A stretch of DNA of 64,000 nucleotides from Pirellulales bacterium (GTDB lineage Bacteria; Planctomycetota; Planctomycetia; Pirellulales; JAEUIK01). Each line of letters starts with the position of its first letter. Positions within the stretch are counted from its first letter, which is position 1. Positions 6,591-15,230 of this stretch are shown piece by piece. Below the pieces are notes generated by a model. That model was not told the DNA's origin, searched no databases, and worked only from the letters and a program-made list of their open reading frames with translations. The stretch is taken from contig JAIBBZ010000014.1 of the NCBI GenBank assembly GCA_019694435.1, positions 1 through 64,000 of the forward strand, written 5' to 3'. The position numbers were made by a program, and so were the translations under genes.

Positions 6591-9026
6591 TTGGCAGTCC
6601 TGCGACGAAGTGCTTTCTGCGTGTTCATCGTGCTCGTGGCGAATCTTGCCGGGCGGCCGGCTTTCGGCGCGACCTTAGGAGTCGATGGCTCCCGGCTTGC
6701 TCTCGACGGCCGAGCAACATTCATGCTCGGCTTCTCCTACTACGCAGCCTTGGGCGCTTCTGAAGACGACATCCGGTTCGATCTCGACGATGCCCAACGA
6801 CACGGTTTCAACTGGCTGCGTGTCTGGGTCACCTGGGAAAGCTTCGGTCGCGATGTTTCGGCATTGGACTCTTCAGGGATGCCGCGCCAACCGTATTTCG
6901 ACAGACTCACATGGCTGGTGGCCGAGTGCGATCGTCGTGGGCTGGTCCTGGATCTCACGCTGACTCGCGGAAGCGCGGCAGGGACGCTGCCGACACTCGC
7001 AGCCCATGAGCGCGGTGTCGAGACCTTGGTCACTGCGCTGAAACAGTGGCGCAACTGGTATGTCGATCTGGCGAACGAGCACGACATTCGCGATGCGCGA
7101 CATGTGCCGGTCGAGGAGCTGAAGCAATTGCGAGCGTTGGTGCGCCGACTTGACCCAGCGCGACTCGTGACCGCTTCCTTTGGCGGCCATGATCTGGACG
7201 AGACAGATCTTCGCAATGCCTTGCTCGTCGCCGAAGTAGACTTCCTCGCGCCGCACCGCCCGCGTAATGTCGATTCGCCCACCCAGACCGAGGCCGCGAC
7301 GCAACGGATGCTGGATCTGCTGAAGCGGATCGATCACGTCGTGCCTGTGCTGTATCAAGAGCCGTTTCGGCGCGGCTACGCGGCATGGAAGGCGAAAGCG
7401 GAGGACTTTGTCACCGACCTCCAGGGGAGCATCGCGGGTGGAGCGGCCGGCTGGTGCTTTCACAACGGAGCCCAATTCGATACGCCCGACAACCGGCCAC
7501 GGCGGTCCTTCGAACTGAGCGAGCAGCGTCTCTTTACTCAGCTGGATGCCGAGGAACGACAGTTTCTCGAGCGGATGCGAGCGGTGGTCTGTTCGGCACA
7601 GGGTCCGGTCGATCGAAATGAATCGACGCGACAGGCAGACAATTCGAAGGTGGGCGTGCTGCAAACTGATCAGCAAGCGGGACATTACCTCGTCTGGCGG
7701 CGCAGGCCGATCATGCTGATCGGAGATTCCGTCACGCAAGGCTGGATGGAAGGCGGCGAAAACTTCGCTGGCGACGGCTACCTCGACGCGTTGGCTGCCC
7801 GCGGAATCACGCTCGTCATGCTCTGGGCATTCAAGGGTGCAAATGGCGAAATGCAGCGACAAGACAAGCGCATCGGTTACGACGCTCCGGAGCTTTGGCC
7901 ATGGGCCGGCGATCCAGACAATGCCAGCTTCGATCTCCGGCACTTGAATCCGCGCTACTTCAACCGACTGCGATCCTTCGTGGCCCGCGCCGAGGCCAAA
8001 GGCATAGTCGTGCTCGTCACGGTTCACGACGGCTGGACGAAAACTTGCTTTGGCGGCCATCCCTTCAATCGCGAACTCGGCAACGGGCCGCTTCACATCG
8101 GGCGCCAATACGTGGAACTGGCCGACTACGATCGGGAAATGCCCGAGCAATTCGATTCCAATTGGACCTGGCAACAACAAAACCAGTATTTCCAGGAGCG
8201 CTTTTGCGACCGCTTGATCGGGGAGCTCCAATCTTTCTCCAACGTGATGTACGAAATGTTCAACGAGGGGGAATGGTACGACAAATCGCAACGGCGACTC
8301 CATGAATTGCACTTCTTGACGTTCTTTCGCGCGCGCTGCTCGAACCTGCTCATCTCAAACTGCGATCACCTGACCGGCTTCAACGGGCACGACGAACAGC
8401 GGCTCGACGTGATCTCGTTGCATCCACAGGGCTGGGTAGGGCAATCCGGCAAGTTCAGCACAGGCTTTCGCACCTTGCCATCGAAGCCTTACGTGTGCAG
8501 CGAACCTGTCCCGGAATTCAATGGGAAAGATCCGTCGCTCGACACGATTCGACGAAGCGCGTGGGAAACCGCATTGGCCGGCGCGGGCTGGGTCAATCAG
8601 AACGACTTGAGTTTCGGCTGGGATACGCAAGCAGCTGCGTCGCGTCTCGCAACGACGCGCGACGCCGCGTACGACATCGCCGGCTACTGTGCCCGATTCT
8701 TCAATCGGTCGGGCGTGCGATTCTGGAGACTGGCCCCTGCGCCCCAACTGGCCAGCACGGGACATTGTCTGGCCTGGCCAGGCCACGAATATGTCGTCTA
8801 CGCGCCGGCGACGCAGGAATTCACCGTCGATCTTTCAGGGGCTGGCCAGGAATCTTTTCTGGCCCGCTGGTACGATCCGGGCAGCGGCAAATTTCGCGAC
8901 GGCGAGGTAGTCACGGGTGGCAATCCAAAGTCACTGTTTCGACCACCTTTGGCTGGCGACGCGGTTTTGCACCTGGCGCAGCAGAATGAAGATGCAAACG
9001 ACGACATGCCGCGGACTGCCGAATAG
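6591..9026 (+). CDS. Secreted protein with two tandem glycoside-hydrolase-like TIM barrels
   Basis: Probably an exported carbohydrate-active enzyme; substrate unknown. A signal peptide (FCVFIVLVANLAGRPAFGA) ends near residue 28. Barrel 1 (about 30-345) shows the cellulase/GH5-like opening LALDGRATFMLGFSYYAALG, then GFNWLRVWVTWE and WRNWYVDLANEHD, where N-E of LANEHD would be the acid/base pair. Barrel 2 (about 370-690) repeats the plan: RRPIMLIGDSVTQGW, then NVMYEMFNEGEWY (Asn-Glu again). A C-terminal beta domain (FLARWYDPGSGKF) ends the protein. The second half resembles the collagen-like-locus glycosidases annotated DUF6298; this is from memory. TTG at 6591 has AAGGGGGG at good spacing; GTG at 6585 overlaps that site. 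It leads a + strand run with a serine hydrolase and a sulfatase. Confidence 0.75.
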   Translation: MAVLRRSAFCVFIVLVANLAGRPAFGATLGVDGSRLALDGRATFMLGFSYYAALGASEDDIRFDLDDAQRHGFNWLRVWVTWESFGRDVSALDSSGMPRQPYFDRLTWLVAECDRRGLVLDLTLTRGSAAGTLPTLAAHERGVETLVTALKQWRNWYVDLANEHDIRDARHVPVEELKQLRALVRRLDPARLVTASFGGHDLDETDLRNALLVAEVDFLAPHRPRNVDSPTQTEAATQRMLDLLKRIDHVVPVLYQEPFRRGYAAWKAKAEDFVTDLQGSIAGGAAGWCFHNGAQFDTPDNRPRRSFELSEQRLFTQLDAEERQFLERMRAVVCSAQGPVDRNESTRQADNSKVGVLQTDQQAGHYLVWRRRPIMLIGDSVTQGWMEGGENFAGDGYLDALAARGITLVMLWAFKGANGEMQRQDKRIGYDAPELWPWAGDPDNASFDLRHLNPRYFNRLRSFVARAEAKGIVVLVTVHDGWTKTCFGGHPFNRELGNGPLHIGRQYVELADYDREMPEQFDSNWTWQQQNQYFQERFCDRLIGELQSFSNVMYEMFNEGEWYDKSQRRLHELHFLTFFRARCSNLLISNCDHLTGFNGHDEQRLDVISLHPQGWVGQSGKFSTGFRTLPSKPYVCSEPVPEFNGKDPSLDTIRRSAWETALAGAGWVNQNDLSFGWDTQAAASRLATTRDAAYDIAGYCARFFNRSGVRFWRLAPAPQLASTGHCLAWPGHEYVVYAPATQEFTVDLSGAGQESFLARWYDPGSGKFRDGEVVTGGNPKSLFRPPLAGDAVLHLAQQNEDANDDMPRTAE

Positions 9027-9157
9027 CGCGAACACGGCTCGATGCGCAGCCTGTGCCGGCACAGAAGGTTAGAATCACATGCGTCCGGGAGAGTTGCAGC
9101 GAGCGCCACAAGCGGTCCAGCGCACCCGAGGACACGGTAGCTTCAAGGGAGTGGTTG

Positions 9158-10372
9158 ATGAAACGCCTGTTTACCTTGTGCTCGTGGTGCGGTGCGGTCT
9201 TGACCGCAGCCGTTGCAATCGGGGCCGAACCCACAACTGTTGCGATCTCAGACGCCAACCCACCTGCCGACGGCCCGGTGGCGGCCGACCTCTACTTTCC
9301 CCCGCCAGAATCTGCTGGAGGATGGCGGCAACTCCAGACCGCCGACGAAATTCGAAAACTGGCGCGCATGGACCCGTCGAAGCTGGCCGAGCTGAGGGAG
9401 TGGCTACTCGCGTCTGACGACCGCGATTTCGCTGCCGTGGTGATCAGTCACGGTTATGTGGTCCTCGAGGTGGAGCGAGGCAATAGTGCGCGGACCGACG
9501 CGCGCCGCGTCGCGTCGGTCTCGAAGGCCATATGTGCCACGGTGCTCGCGATAGCCGCCGAGCGCAGCCAGCATGGACTGACCCCGCGCAGAATGAGTTT
9601 CAGCGATCCGGCCTTCGATTTTATTCCCTGGGCGCAACCTTTGAGCGATCCGCGCAAGACACAGATCACGGTCAAACAATTGTTGAATCACACCTCGGGG
9701 ATCTGTCCCGAAGCGGCCGGCGCACCGAACGACGGCACATGGCAATACATTCTGGGCCACACGGGCGATGCCCGTACCGAGCAGCTCGCGTTCGATCCCG
9801 GTACGGCCTGCGGGTATTCGACGCACGCGCTCGCGCATGCTTCGCTCGTGTGTGAGACGGTCACGGGCATGCCCTACGATCAGTTCGCCATCGAGGCGCT
9901 ATTCAAACCGTTGGGCATCGAACACTGGTGGTTCCAATACTACGACGGCGATGAAAAACACGGCCGCCATCCCTCGCACGGCTTGGGCATGCCGGCACGC
10001 GACCTGGCGCGGATCGCATATTGCATGGCACACAACGGTCGCTGGGGAAGCCAGCAGGTGATTCCCGCCTGGTTTGTCGAGCAGACGGCTGCTGCCACGC
10101 ACGACGTGCGGGGGCCGGAAATGCGGTTTCACATCGAAGCGCAGAGCTATTCCCACGCGTGGGAGTTGCCGGCGCGCCTGTCCGGGGAAAGAGCGGCCGA
10201 AGTGCAGGGCATTCCTCAGGACGCTCGCTACAAGCCGGGTTCCGGCGGGCAATTGATCGCTTTCGTCCCGAGCCTCGACCTGGTCGCGACTCGTCAAACC
10301 GGCAGCAGCGGCGATTGGCGGTTCGCCGAGTATCTGCGCCGGGCCTGTGAAGCGGCACTGCACGACGAATGA
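9158..10372 (+). CDS. Secreted class C beta-lactamase-fold serine hydrolase
   Basis: Member of the beta-lactamase/esterase/D-aminopeptidase family (SxxK serine hydrolases), which act on esters or peptides; a role against antibiotics is not implied. Seen: a signal peptide (LCSWCGAVLTAAVAIGA), the SxxK nucleophile in RVASVSKAIC near residue 113, LLNHTSGICPEA, a YxN-like element present as YSTHALAHA, and a C-terminal GSGGQL in place of the HxG/KTG motif. Length 404 aa is typical. ATG at 9158 has AAGGGAG six bases upstream; the frame is open further upstream but carries no signal there. It stands 131 bases after the tandem-barrel hydrolase and 143 before a sulfatase, on the same strand, suggesting a shared degradative task. 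Confidence 0.82.
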   Translation: MKRLFTLCSWCGAVLTAAVAIGAEPTTVAISDANPPADGPVAADLYFPPPESAGGWRQLQTADEIRKLARMDPSKLAELREWLLASDDRDFAAVVISHGYVVLEVERGNSARTDARRVASVSKAICATVLAIAAERSQHGLTPRRMSFSDPAFDFIPWAQPLSDPRKTQITVKQLLNHTSGICPEAAGAPNDGTWQYILGHTGDARTEQLAFDPGTACGYSTHALAHASLVCETVTGMPYDQFAIEALFKPLGIEHWWFQYYDGDEKHGRHPSHGLGMPARDLARIAYCMAHNGRWGSQQVIPAWFVEQTAAATHDVRGPEMRFHIEAQSYSHAWELPARLSGERAAEVQGIPQDARYKPGSGGQLIAFVPSLDLVATRQTGSSGDWRFAEYLRRACEAALHDE

Positions 10373-10515
10373 CGCGGTGGAGAAGTCGACGCGGCACGCT
10401 CGCAACGAAGTTCCTCGAGCGCATCAACCGCTTCCGGCGTGCTGGTGATGCTGCCAGGGAAGTTGAATGAACGGATGCCAAACACAGTAGACGCCAACCC
10501 GACAGGACTCCTCGC

Positions 10516-11889
10516 ATGACATGCTTATTTCAGCCAGGCAGAAAAGCATTTTGGGGCCTGCGCGCGGTCTCACTCTTGGCGTGTTGCCTAGTGAGCGCGG
10601 AGCAAGCTTGGGCCAGCTCGCGGCCGAACATCGTGCTTATCATGGTGGACGACTTTGGCTACGAGTGCGTGGGGGCCGATGGCGGAACGTCGTACCGCAC
10701 ACCACATCTCGACGAACTCGCCGCGAGCGGCATGCGGTTCGAGCATTGCCACGTGCAGCCTCTGTGCACGCCGACTCGCGCGCAATTGATGACCGGTTTG
10801 TACAACGTGCGCAATTACACGCACTTCGGCCATCTCGATAAGCAGCAAACCACGTTTGCCCAACTGCTCAAGAATGCAGGTTACGCGACCTGCATCGCCG
10901 GCAAGTGGCAGCTTGGCCGCGACATGTCGTTGCCGGGCCATTTTGGCTTCGAGTCCTATTGCTTGTGGCAGCTCACTCGCCGCCCGCCGCGATACGCAAA
11001 CCCTGGCCTGGAAATCGATGGCCGAGAGATTGACTTCTCGCACGGCGAATATGGGCCCGACATTGTCCATGCCTATGCTCTCGACTACATCGCCCGACAC
11101 CGGGACCAGCCGTTCTTTCTCTATTACCCGATGATCCTCACGCATGCGCCTTTTCAACCGACCCCGAAAAGTCCCGACTGGGACGCCCGGGCCATTGGCG
11201 AGAAAGTCAACGACCACGAGCAGCACTTTGCCGACATGGTGACGTACGCAGACGGCCTGATCGGCAACGTCGCGGCGGCCTTGGACAAGCATGGCATCCG
11301 CGACAACACGCTGCTGATCGTGCTTGGGGACAACGGCACCAAGCTGGGTGTGCGGTCGAAAATGGGTGAAAAAACCGTGGTCGGCGGCAAGGGTAAGACC
11401 ACCTTGGCGGGTACACACGTGCCGTTGATCGTGAACTGGCCGAGCGTTGTCCCTGCCGGACGCGTTTCGAACGATCTGATCGACAGCACCGACTTTCTGC
11501 CCACGATCTGCGAGGCCGCGGGCGTCGTCATCCCCGGCGAACTGCATCTCGACGGCCGCAGCTTTCTGCCACAACTGCGTGGCGAGCAGGGTGAACCGCG
11601 TCCCTGGATCTACTGCTGGTACAGCCGCAACGGTGGCCCCACGGCCGATGCAGAGTTCGCCATGAATCAGCGCTACAAGCTCTATCGCGACGGCCGATTG
11701 TACGACGTGCAGAATGATCCGAATGAGCGCGCGCCACTATCGAGCGATGACCAGGGGCGCGATGCGGCGAGCGCGCAAGAATTGCTCGCGTCGGCACTGC
11801 AACAATTCCGCGATGCGCGCCCTGCCGCGATCGCAGCGCAGGGCGGCCCGCCCGAGGGCAGTGGTCGCGCAAAGAAGCGGGACGATTGA
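10516..11889 (+). CDS. Secreted sulfatase (arylsulfatase family)
   Basis: Formylglycine-dependent sulfate ester hydrolase, exported. A signal peptide spans residues 1-33 (VSLLACCLVSAEQAWA). The alkaline-phosphatase-like core starts with RPNIVLIMVDDFGYECVG, whose DD pair binds calcium. The nucleophile motif CTPTR near residue 89 is the CxPxR site for conversion to formylglycine, followed by MTGLYNVRNY. GKWQLG near 129 and LGDNGT near 275 supply further active-site residues (the usual GKWHLG has Gln for His here). Length 457 aa is normal. It closes the + strand cluster with the tandem-barrel protein and serine hydrolase, typical of planctomycete degradation of sulfated polysaccharides. The matching formylglycine-generating enzyme is not in the window. 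Confidence 0.93.
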   Translation: MTCLFQPGRKAFWGLRAVSLLACCLVSAEQAWASSRPNIVLIMVDDFGYECVGADGGTSYRTPHLDELAASGMRFEHCHVQPLCTPTRAQLMTGLYNVRNYTHFGHLDKQQTTFAQLLKNAGYATCIAGKWQLGRDMSLPGHFGFESYCLWQLTRRPPRYANPGLEIDGREIDFSHGEYGPDIVHAYALDYIARHRDQPFFLYYPMILTHAPFQPTPKSPDWDARAIGEKVNDHEQHFADMVTYADGLIGNVAAALDKHGIRDNTLLIVLGDNGTKLGVRSKMGEKTVVGGKGKTTLAGTHVPLIVNWPSVVPAGRVSNDLIDSTDFLPTICEAAGVVIPGELHLDGRSFLPQLRGEQGEPRPWIYCWYSRNGGPTADAEFAMNQRYKLYRDGRLYDVQNDPNERAPLSSDDQGRDAASAQELLASALQQFRDARPAAIAAQGGPPEGSGRAKKRDD

Positions 11890-12009
11890 CGTGCGGCCGT
11901 GAACTGAGCGCTAGGACAGTTTGAGTCCCCAGGCGCTCCAATGTTCGGGGTTCGCGTTGCCGGGGCGCCGCCGACGATTCGGCAACGGAACCATCAACGC
12001 CACCGCGCC

Positions 12010-13218
12010 TCAATCGGCGAGCGCAGCCGCGGCCGCCTGCTGGAAGGCTTGCCGGTACTCGCTCGCATCGGCGTTCGGCAGGCCCAAACGCTGGATCAGC
12101 AGGATCATGATCGCCTGCTTTTGCGGATCGACCCAGGCTTGAGTCCCGAGCATGCCTCCGTGGCCGAAGGTGCCGGGCGAGAGCATCGCCGTGACACCTT
12201 CGGGCTGGAGCACAACGCCCACGCCGAGTCCGTACGCGGTGCCGGGCACAAACCCGGCCTTGAGGTCTCCGGTTTGTGAACGGGACATTTCAGCGACCGT
12301 CTCGGTCTTTAAGATTCGCGTGCCGTCAAGCGCGCCGCCGTTGAGCAGCATTTGATAGAAGCGAAACAGGTCGGCAACCGTCGAATACAGCCCGCCCGAG
12401 GGATTCGGGCTGCGCGTGTCCATGGGGCCGAGAAACCAATCCATTTTGGCCGGCGAAAGCTGCTGCTTTCCGGATTGGTAGTTGTAGACCGTGGCCAACC
12501 GGGGTTCGTCGCCCGCGGTCAGACGAAAGTGGGTATCGCGCATGCCGAGTGGCTGGCAGATCCGCGCGGCGACGAATTCGTCGAAGGGCATTCCCGCTGC
12601 GACCTCGACCATTCGCCCGGCCACGGTCAGGCCGGGACTATACATCCATTTTTCGCCGGGCGCAAACCGCGGGGTTTGTTCGGCCAGGCGCGCAACCGTT
12701 TCCGCCAGCGAACCGACGTTGCGCTGATCGCTGAACAGGCCCGACGTGTGCGACATGGCCTGGCGCAAGGTGATCGTGTCGAGCGGAACATGAGCAAACT
12801 CAGGCAGCGTCCGCGCGATGGGATCGTCCAGAGCCAGCTTGCCCTCGTCGCAGCAGATCAAGGCAGCAACGGCGGTGAAGGTCTTGGTCATCGACATAAT
12901 GGCAAACAATGCGTCGGGCTCGAGATCGCGGCGCGACTCGACGTCGGCGTAGCCGACCGCATCGAGATGCACGAGTTTGCCGTGCCGAGCCACGAGTGCC
13001 ACTGCGCCGGCCAGATCACCGCGGTCGACGAACTGTTGCAGGCTCTCGGAGACGGCCGCCACCCGCGGAGCGGCAGGCGCCGCAGCGATCGAGCCCGCCT
13101 GTTGTGCCGCGGCCAGGGCGCCGTAGGTGCTGCAACCGAGGACACAGAACAGCGCAGCAGCCCTCGACGCCAATCGGCGATTCGAAGCTGCCGAGCGTTT
13201 CACGAATCGGGCAAGCAT
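12010..13218 (-). CDS. Secreted beta-lactamase-fold serine hydrolase
   Basis: SxxK-type serine hydrolase of the beta-lactamase/penicillin-binding-like esterase family; natural substrate unknown. N-terminal export signal (RAAALFCVLGCSTYGALAAAQQA). Catalytic motifs: SMTKTF (SxxK) near residue 109, MSHTSGL, YSPGLTVAG (YxN position) near 192 and HGGMLGTQ near 355 as the HxG motif. The motif set is more canonical than in the other such protein at 9158. ATG at 13218 is fixed by AGGAGG six bases upstream; a GTG directly before it is too close. The gene is convergent with the sulfatase, 120 bases away. Confidence 0.88.
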   Translation of the reverse strand: MLARFVKRSAASNRRLASRAAALFCVLGCSTYGALAAAQQAGSIAAAPAAPRVAAVSESLQQFVDRGDLAGAVALVARHGKLVHLDAVGYADVESRRDLEPDALFAIMSMTKTFTAVAALICCDEGKLALDDPIARTLPEFAHVPLDTITLRQAMSHTSGLFSDQRNVGSLAETVARLAEQTPRFAPGEKWMYSPGLTVAGRMVEVAAGMPFDEFVAARICQPLGMRDTHFRLTAGDEPRLATVYNYQSGKQQLSPAKMDWFLGPMDTRSPNPSGGLYSTVADLFRFYQMLLNGGALDGTRILKTETVAEMSRSQTGDLKAGFVPGTAYGLGVGVVLQPEGVTAMLSPGTFGHGGMLGTQAWVDPQKQAIMILLIQRLGLPNADASEYRQAFQQAAAAALAD

Positions 13219-13399
13219 CACGAGCCTCCTACCAGGGGAACGGGAATCCAGCGGGCCGAACTTTCTATTCGCGTGTCAGTATGCTCAACCCCTTGTACCG
13301 CCACCACCCATGCCTGGAGCCCCTGCTGCGCGGCTCCAAACGACCGCGCCGCTCGCCGGGAGGCGCCTCAGATTTATTAGAAATCCGCGAACTTTTGTG

Positions 13400-13427
13400 T
13401 TGACACTCATGGTTTGTTTGCTAATTT
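13400..13427 (+). promoter_or_regulatory. Sigma70-type promoter of the PEP-CTERM gene
   Basis: TTGACA (13400-13405), 16-base spacer, TAATTT (13422-13427). The surrounding sequence is AT-rich compared with the window. It would give a leader of nearly 400 bases before the ATG at 13823. Confidence 0.6.
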
Positions 13428-13710
13428 CACACGCGTTATGGGGTGCCGGTTCCGGGTGCCGCTAATGAATTCTTGCGGAGAGTGACGTCCGTCGGTGGGC
13501 GCATCGTCCACCGTCGGGGCTCGTCGTCTTACCTCTCTATTCCCACGGTTTTTCCCGTGTGGCGTGCCTTTCTGCGATCACGGCAGGGAGTTGCTGCGCG
13601 CATGCCGGAACAAGCCCGCACCGCACTGCGTTGGTTTTTTCACGATGTGTATTTTCCGCGCTACCGCTGCGCGCCGAAACAAGACACTCGTGTATATCCA
13701 AGGAACATTT

Positions 13711-13738
13711 ACTCCGATCGCAACGATTCGATCGGAGT
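13711..13738 (+). promoter_or_regulatory. Perfect 10-bp hairpin in leader
   Basis: ACTCCGATCG and CGATCGGAGT form a perfect 10-bp stem around an 8-base loop. No T-run follows, so it is not an ordinary terminator; it could be an mRNA-stabilising or regulatory structure, or an operator. A second small hairpin, CCGGCT-GCA-AGCCGG, follows at 13753-13767. Confidence 0.5.
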
Positions 13739-13822
13739 CCCGTTGTGTATTCCCGGCTGCAAGCCGGTTGCATCGCCTCAAGATCCGTCACACACCCCTT
13801 CTCGAACCTAAGGAGTCAGCTC

Positions 13823-14908
13823 ATGAGTTTCACAATTCGGTTGGTCGTTTGCTTGCCGGCCCTGGCTTGCGCGCTGGCGATCGTCGACGGTCCTGCGCGG
13901 GCCGATCAGTTTCCGAACATCGACCCCAATTACAGCCAGGAGATTTATGCCGGACCCAACGTCGCCGCCGGCATGGCTTGGACCTCGAGCGGTCATCTCC
14001 TGACGCGCAACGGCAACGTCATCCGCGAGTATAACCCCACCCAAAACACCACGCATCAAGGCAACTCGGTTCACGGCGTGATCGCGACCTATACGATCAC
14101 GGGGCTCGGCACCGGGGTGGGGATGACCAACGGCCTGGACGGCTACATCTATGCCATCACCAACGCGGGTCTCCAGCGGATCAATCCGTCGAACTGGGCC
14201 GCGCCGGCCGTCACCCTGCCGGGGTCGGTCGCTGGCCAGTACGGCGTGACCACGCTGCCGGACGGGCGCATCGCCTATACCGACAGCGGCACTTTGAGCA
14301 ATGTCTACATCTACGACCCCGTCCTGCTGACCAACACCCTGATCCATACCTCGGCCGCGCTGGTCGACGGCATGGTCGCCGGGCCTGGCGGGAACATCGC
14401 GATCACCGGGCAAACGAACCAGACGATCACGATTCTCACCAACACCGGCTCGGTCGTGAACAGCTTCGGGACGACCCACTTCCCCGACGGGTTGGCGTTC
14501 AGCTCGACGGCGTCGACCACCACGCTCTACAGCAACAACAACGACGGCACCGTCTCGCGCTACGTCTTTGGTGCCAACTTCACCGGGATCCCCACGATCA
14601 GCGACATTGCCTGGGGAAGTGGAGCGTACGGCGACCTGGCTTCGGTCGGGCCGGACTGCGCTTTCTATGTCAGCCAGTTCGAAAACGGCAGCTACCACGG
14701 CGCCACGCCGGGGGTGGGCACAAACTGGAACAACGGCACCAACGCCGAACCCTCGATCGTCCGGATCGCTGCGATCGACCGCAACGGCCTGGAAACCTGC
14801 GAGTTCTATACGCCCTATGTGACGCCGGAACCGGCAACCTTCGGCCTGATGGCCAGCGGGCTGGTTGCTTTTGGATGGTTGGCAGCCAAGCGCCGACGGC
14901 GCCGTTGA
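13823..14908 (+). CDS. PEP-CTERM-sorted secreted protein with propeller-like repeats
   Basis: Exported protein processed by an exosortase. A signal peptide (VVCLPALACALAIVDGPARA) ends near residue 26. The middle carries repeated beta-blade-like segments (QEIYAGPNVAAGMAWT, DGYIYAITNAGLQRINP, LPDGRIAYTD, DGMVAGPGGNIAI, FPDGLAFSS) that suggest an NHL/SMP-30-like beta-propeller; this is inferred from pattern. The C-terminus is a full PEP-CTERM signal: VTPEPATFG, a hydrophobic helix and the basic tail AAKRRRRR. ATG at 13823 has AAGGAG eight bases upstream; 361 aa. It has its own promoter and ends 40 bases before a strong hairpin, so it is monocistronic. The exosortase gene is not in the window. 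Confidence 0.9.
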   Translation: MSFTIRLVVCLPALACALAIVDGPARADQFPNIDPNYSQEIYAGPNVAAGMAWTSSGHLLTRNGNVIREYNPTQNTTHQGNSVHGVIATYTITGLGTGVGMTNGLDGYIYAITNAGLQRINPSNWAAPAVTLPGSVAGQYGVTTLPDGRIAYTDSGTLSNVYIYDPVLLTNTLIHTSAALVDGMVAGPGGNIAITGQTNQTITILTNTGSVVNSFGTTHFPDGLAFSSTASTTTLYSNNNDGTVSRYVFGANFTGIPTISDIAWGSGAYGDLASVGPDCAFYVSQFENGSYHGATPGVGTNWNNGTNAEPSIVRIAAIDRNGLETCEFYTPYVTPEPATFGLMASGLVAFGWLAAKRRRRR

Positions 14909-14948
14909 TTTCCTAGCCGTCGCTATCCAGGTGGCCATCAACCCCCGG

Positions 14949-14976
14949 GGGCTGTTCCGAGGGATCGGAACAGCCC
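14949..14976 (+). terminator. Strong hairpin after the PEP-CTERM gene
   Basis: GGGCTGTTCCGA (14949-14960) and TCGGAACAGCCC (14965-14976) form a perfect 12-bp stem with a GGGA loop, 40 bases after the stop codon. No T-run follows, so intrinsic termination is uncertain; it may act as a 3' stabiliser. The rest of the 14909-15230 gap shows nothing else of note. Confidence 0.65.
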
Positions 14977-15230
14977 TCCGCGGGGCGACGGCACGGTGAG
15001 GGCGACGAATTCTTTTTTCCATTTGCGATCCGGGTCGCTTATGATGCGAGCGATGGTTTGACATCGTACGGCGGTGGTCCCTGTCTCTCGGGGTCGTCGC
15101 CGCAACGCAAACCACACGTCCGTTCCGCTCTCGTCGGCACTTGGAATTGCGTCCGATTCCCGCGCGTTGGCCCTTTTGATCCGGCTTGGCCGGTTGGGGC
15201 AATACGGAACAGCGACGAAGGGAAAAGGTC

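Larger units (their letters stand above)
13219..13822. other. Long intergenic region: divergent promoters and structured leader
   Basis: About 600 bases without a convincing gene between two divergent genes. It holds a strong-looking + strand promoter at 13400-13427 and, in the roughly 390-base leader that follows, three hairpins: CACGG-TTTTTC-CCGTG near 13544-13559, a perfect 10-bp stem at 13711-13738 and a 6-bp stem at 13753-13767. ORFs in the region have poor composition and are not supported. Confidence 0.55.

Noticed and set aside
11911..12009. Minus-strand reading ending PGNANPEHWSAWGLKLS before a stop
   Set aside because: Looks slightly protein-like but is only about 30 codons with no start or homologue I can name; too short to report as a gene.
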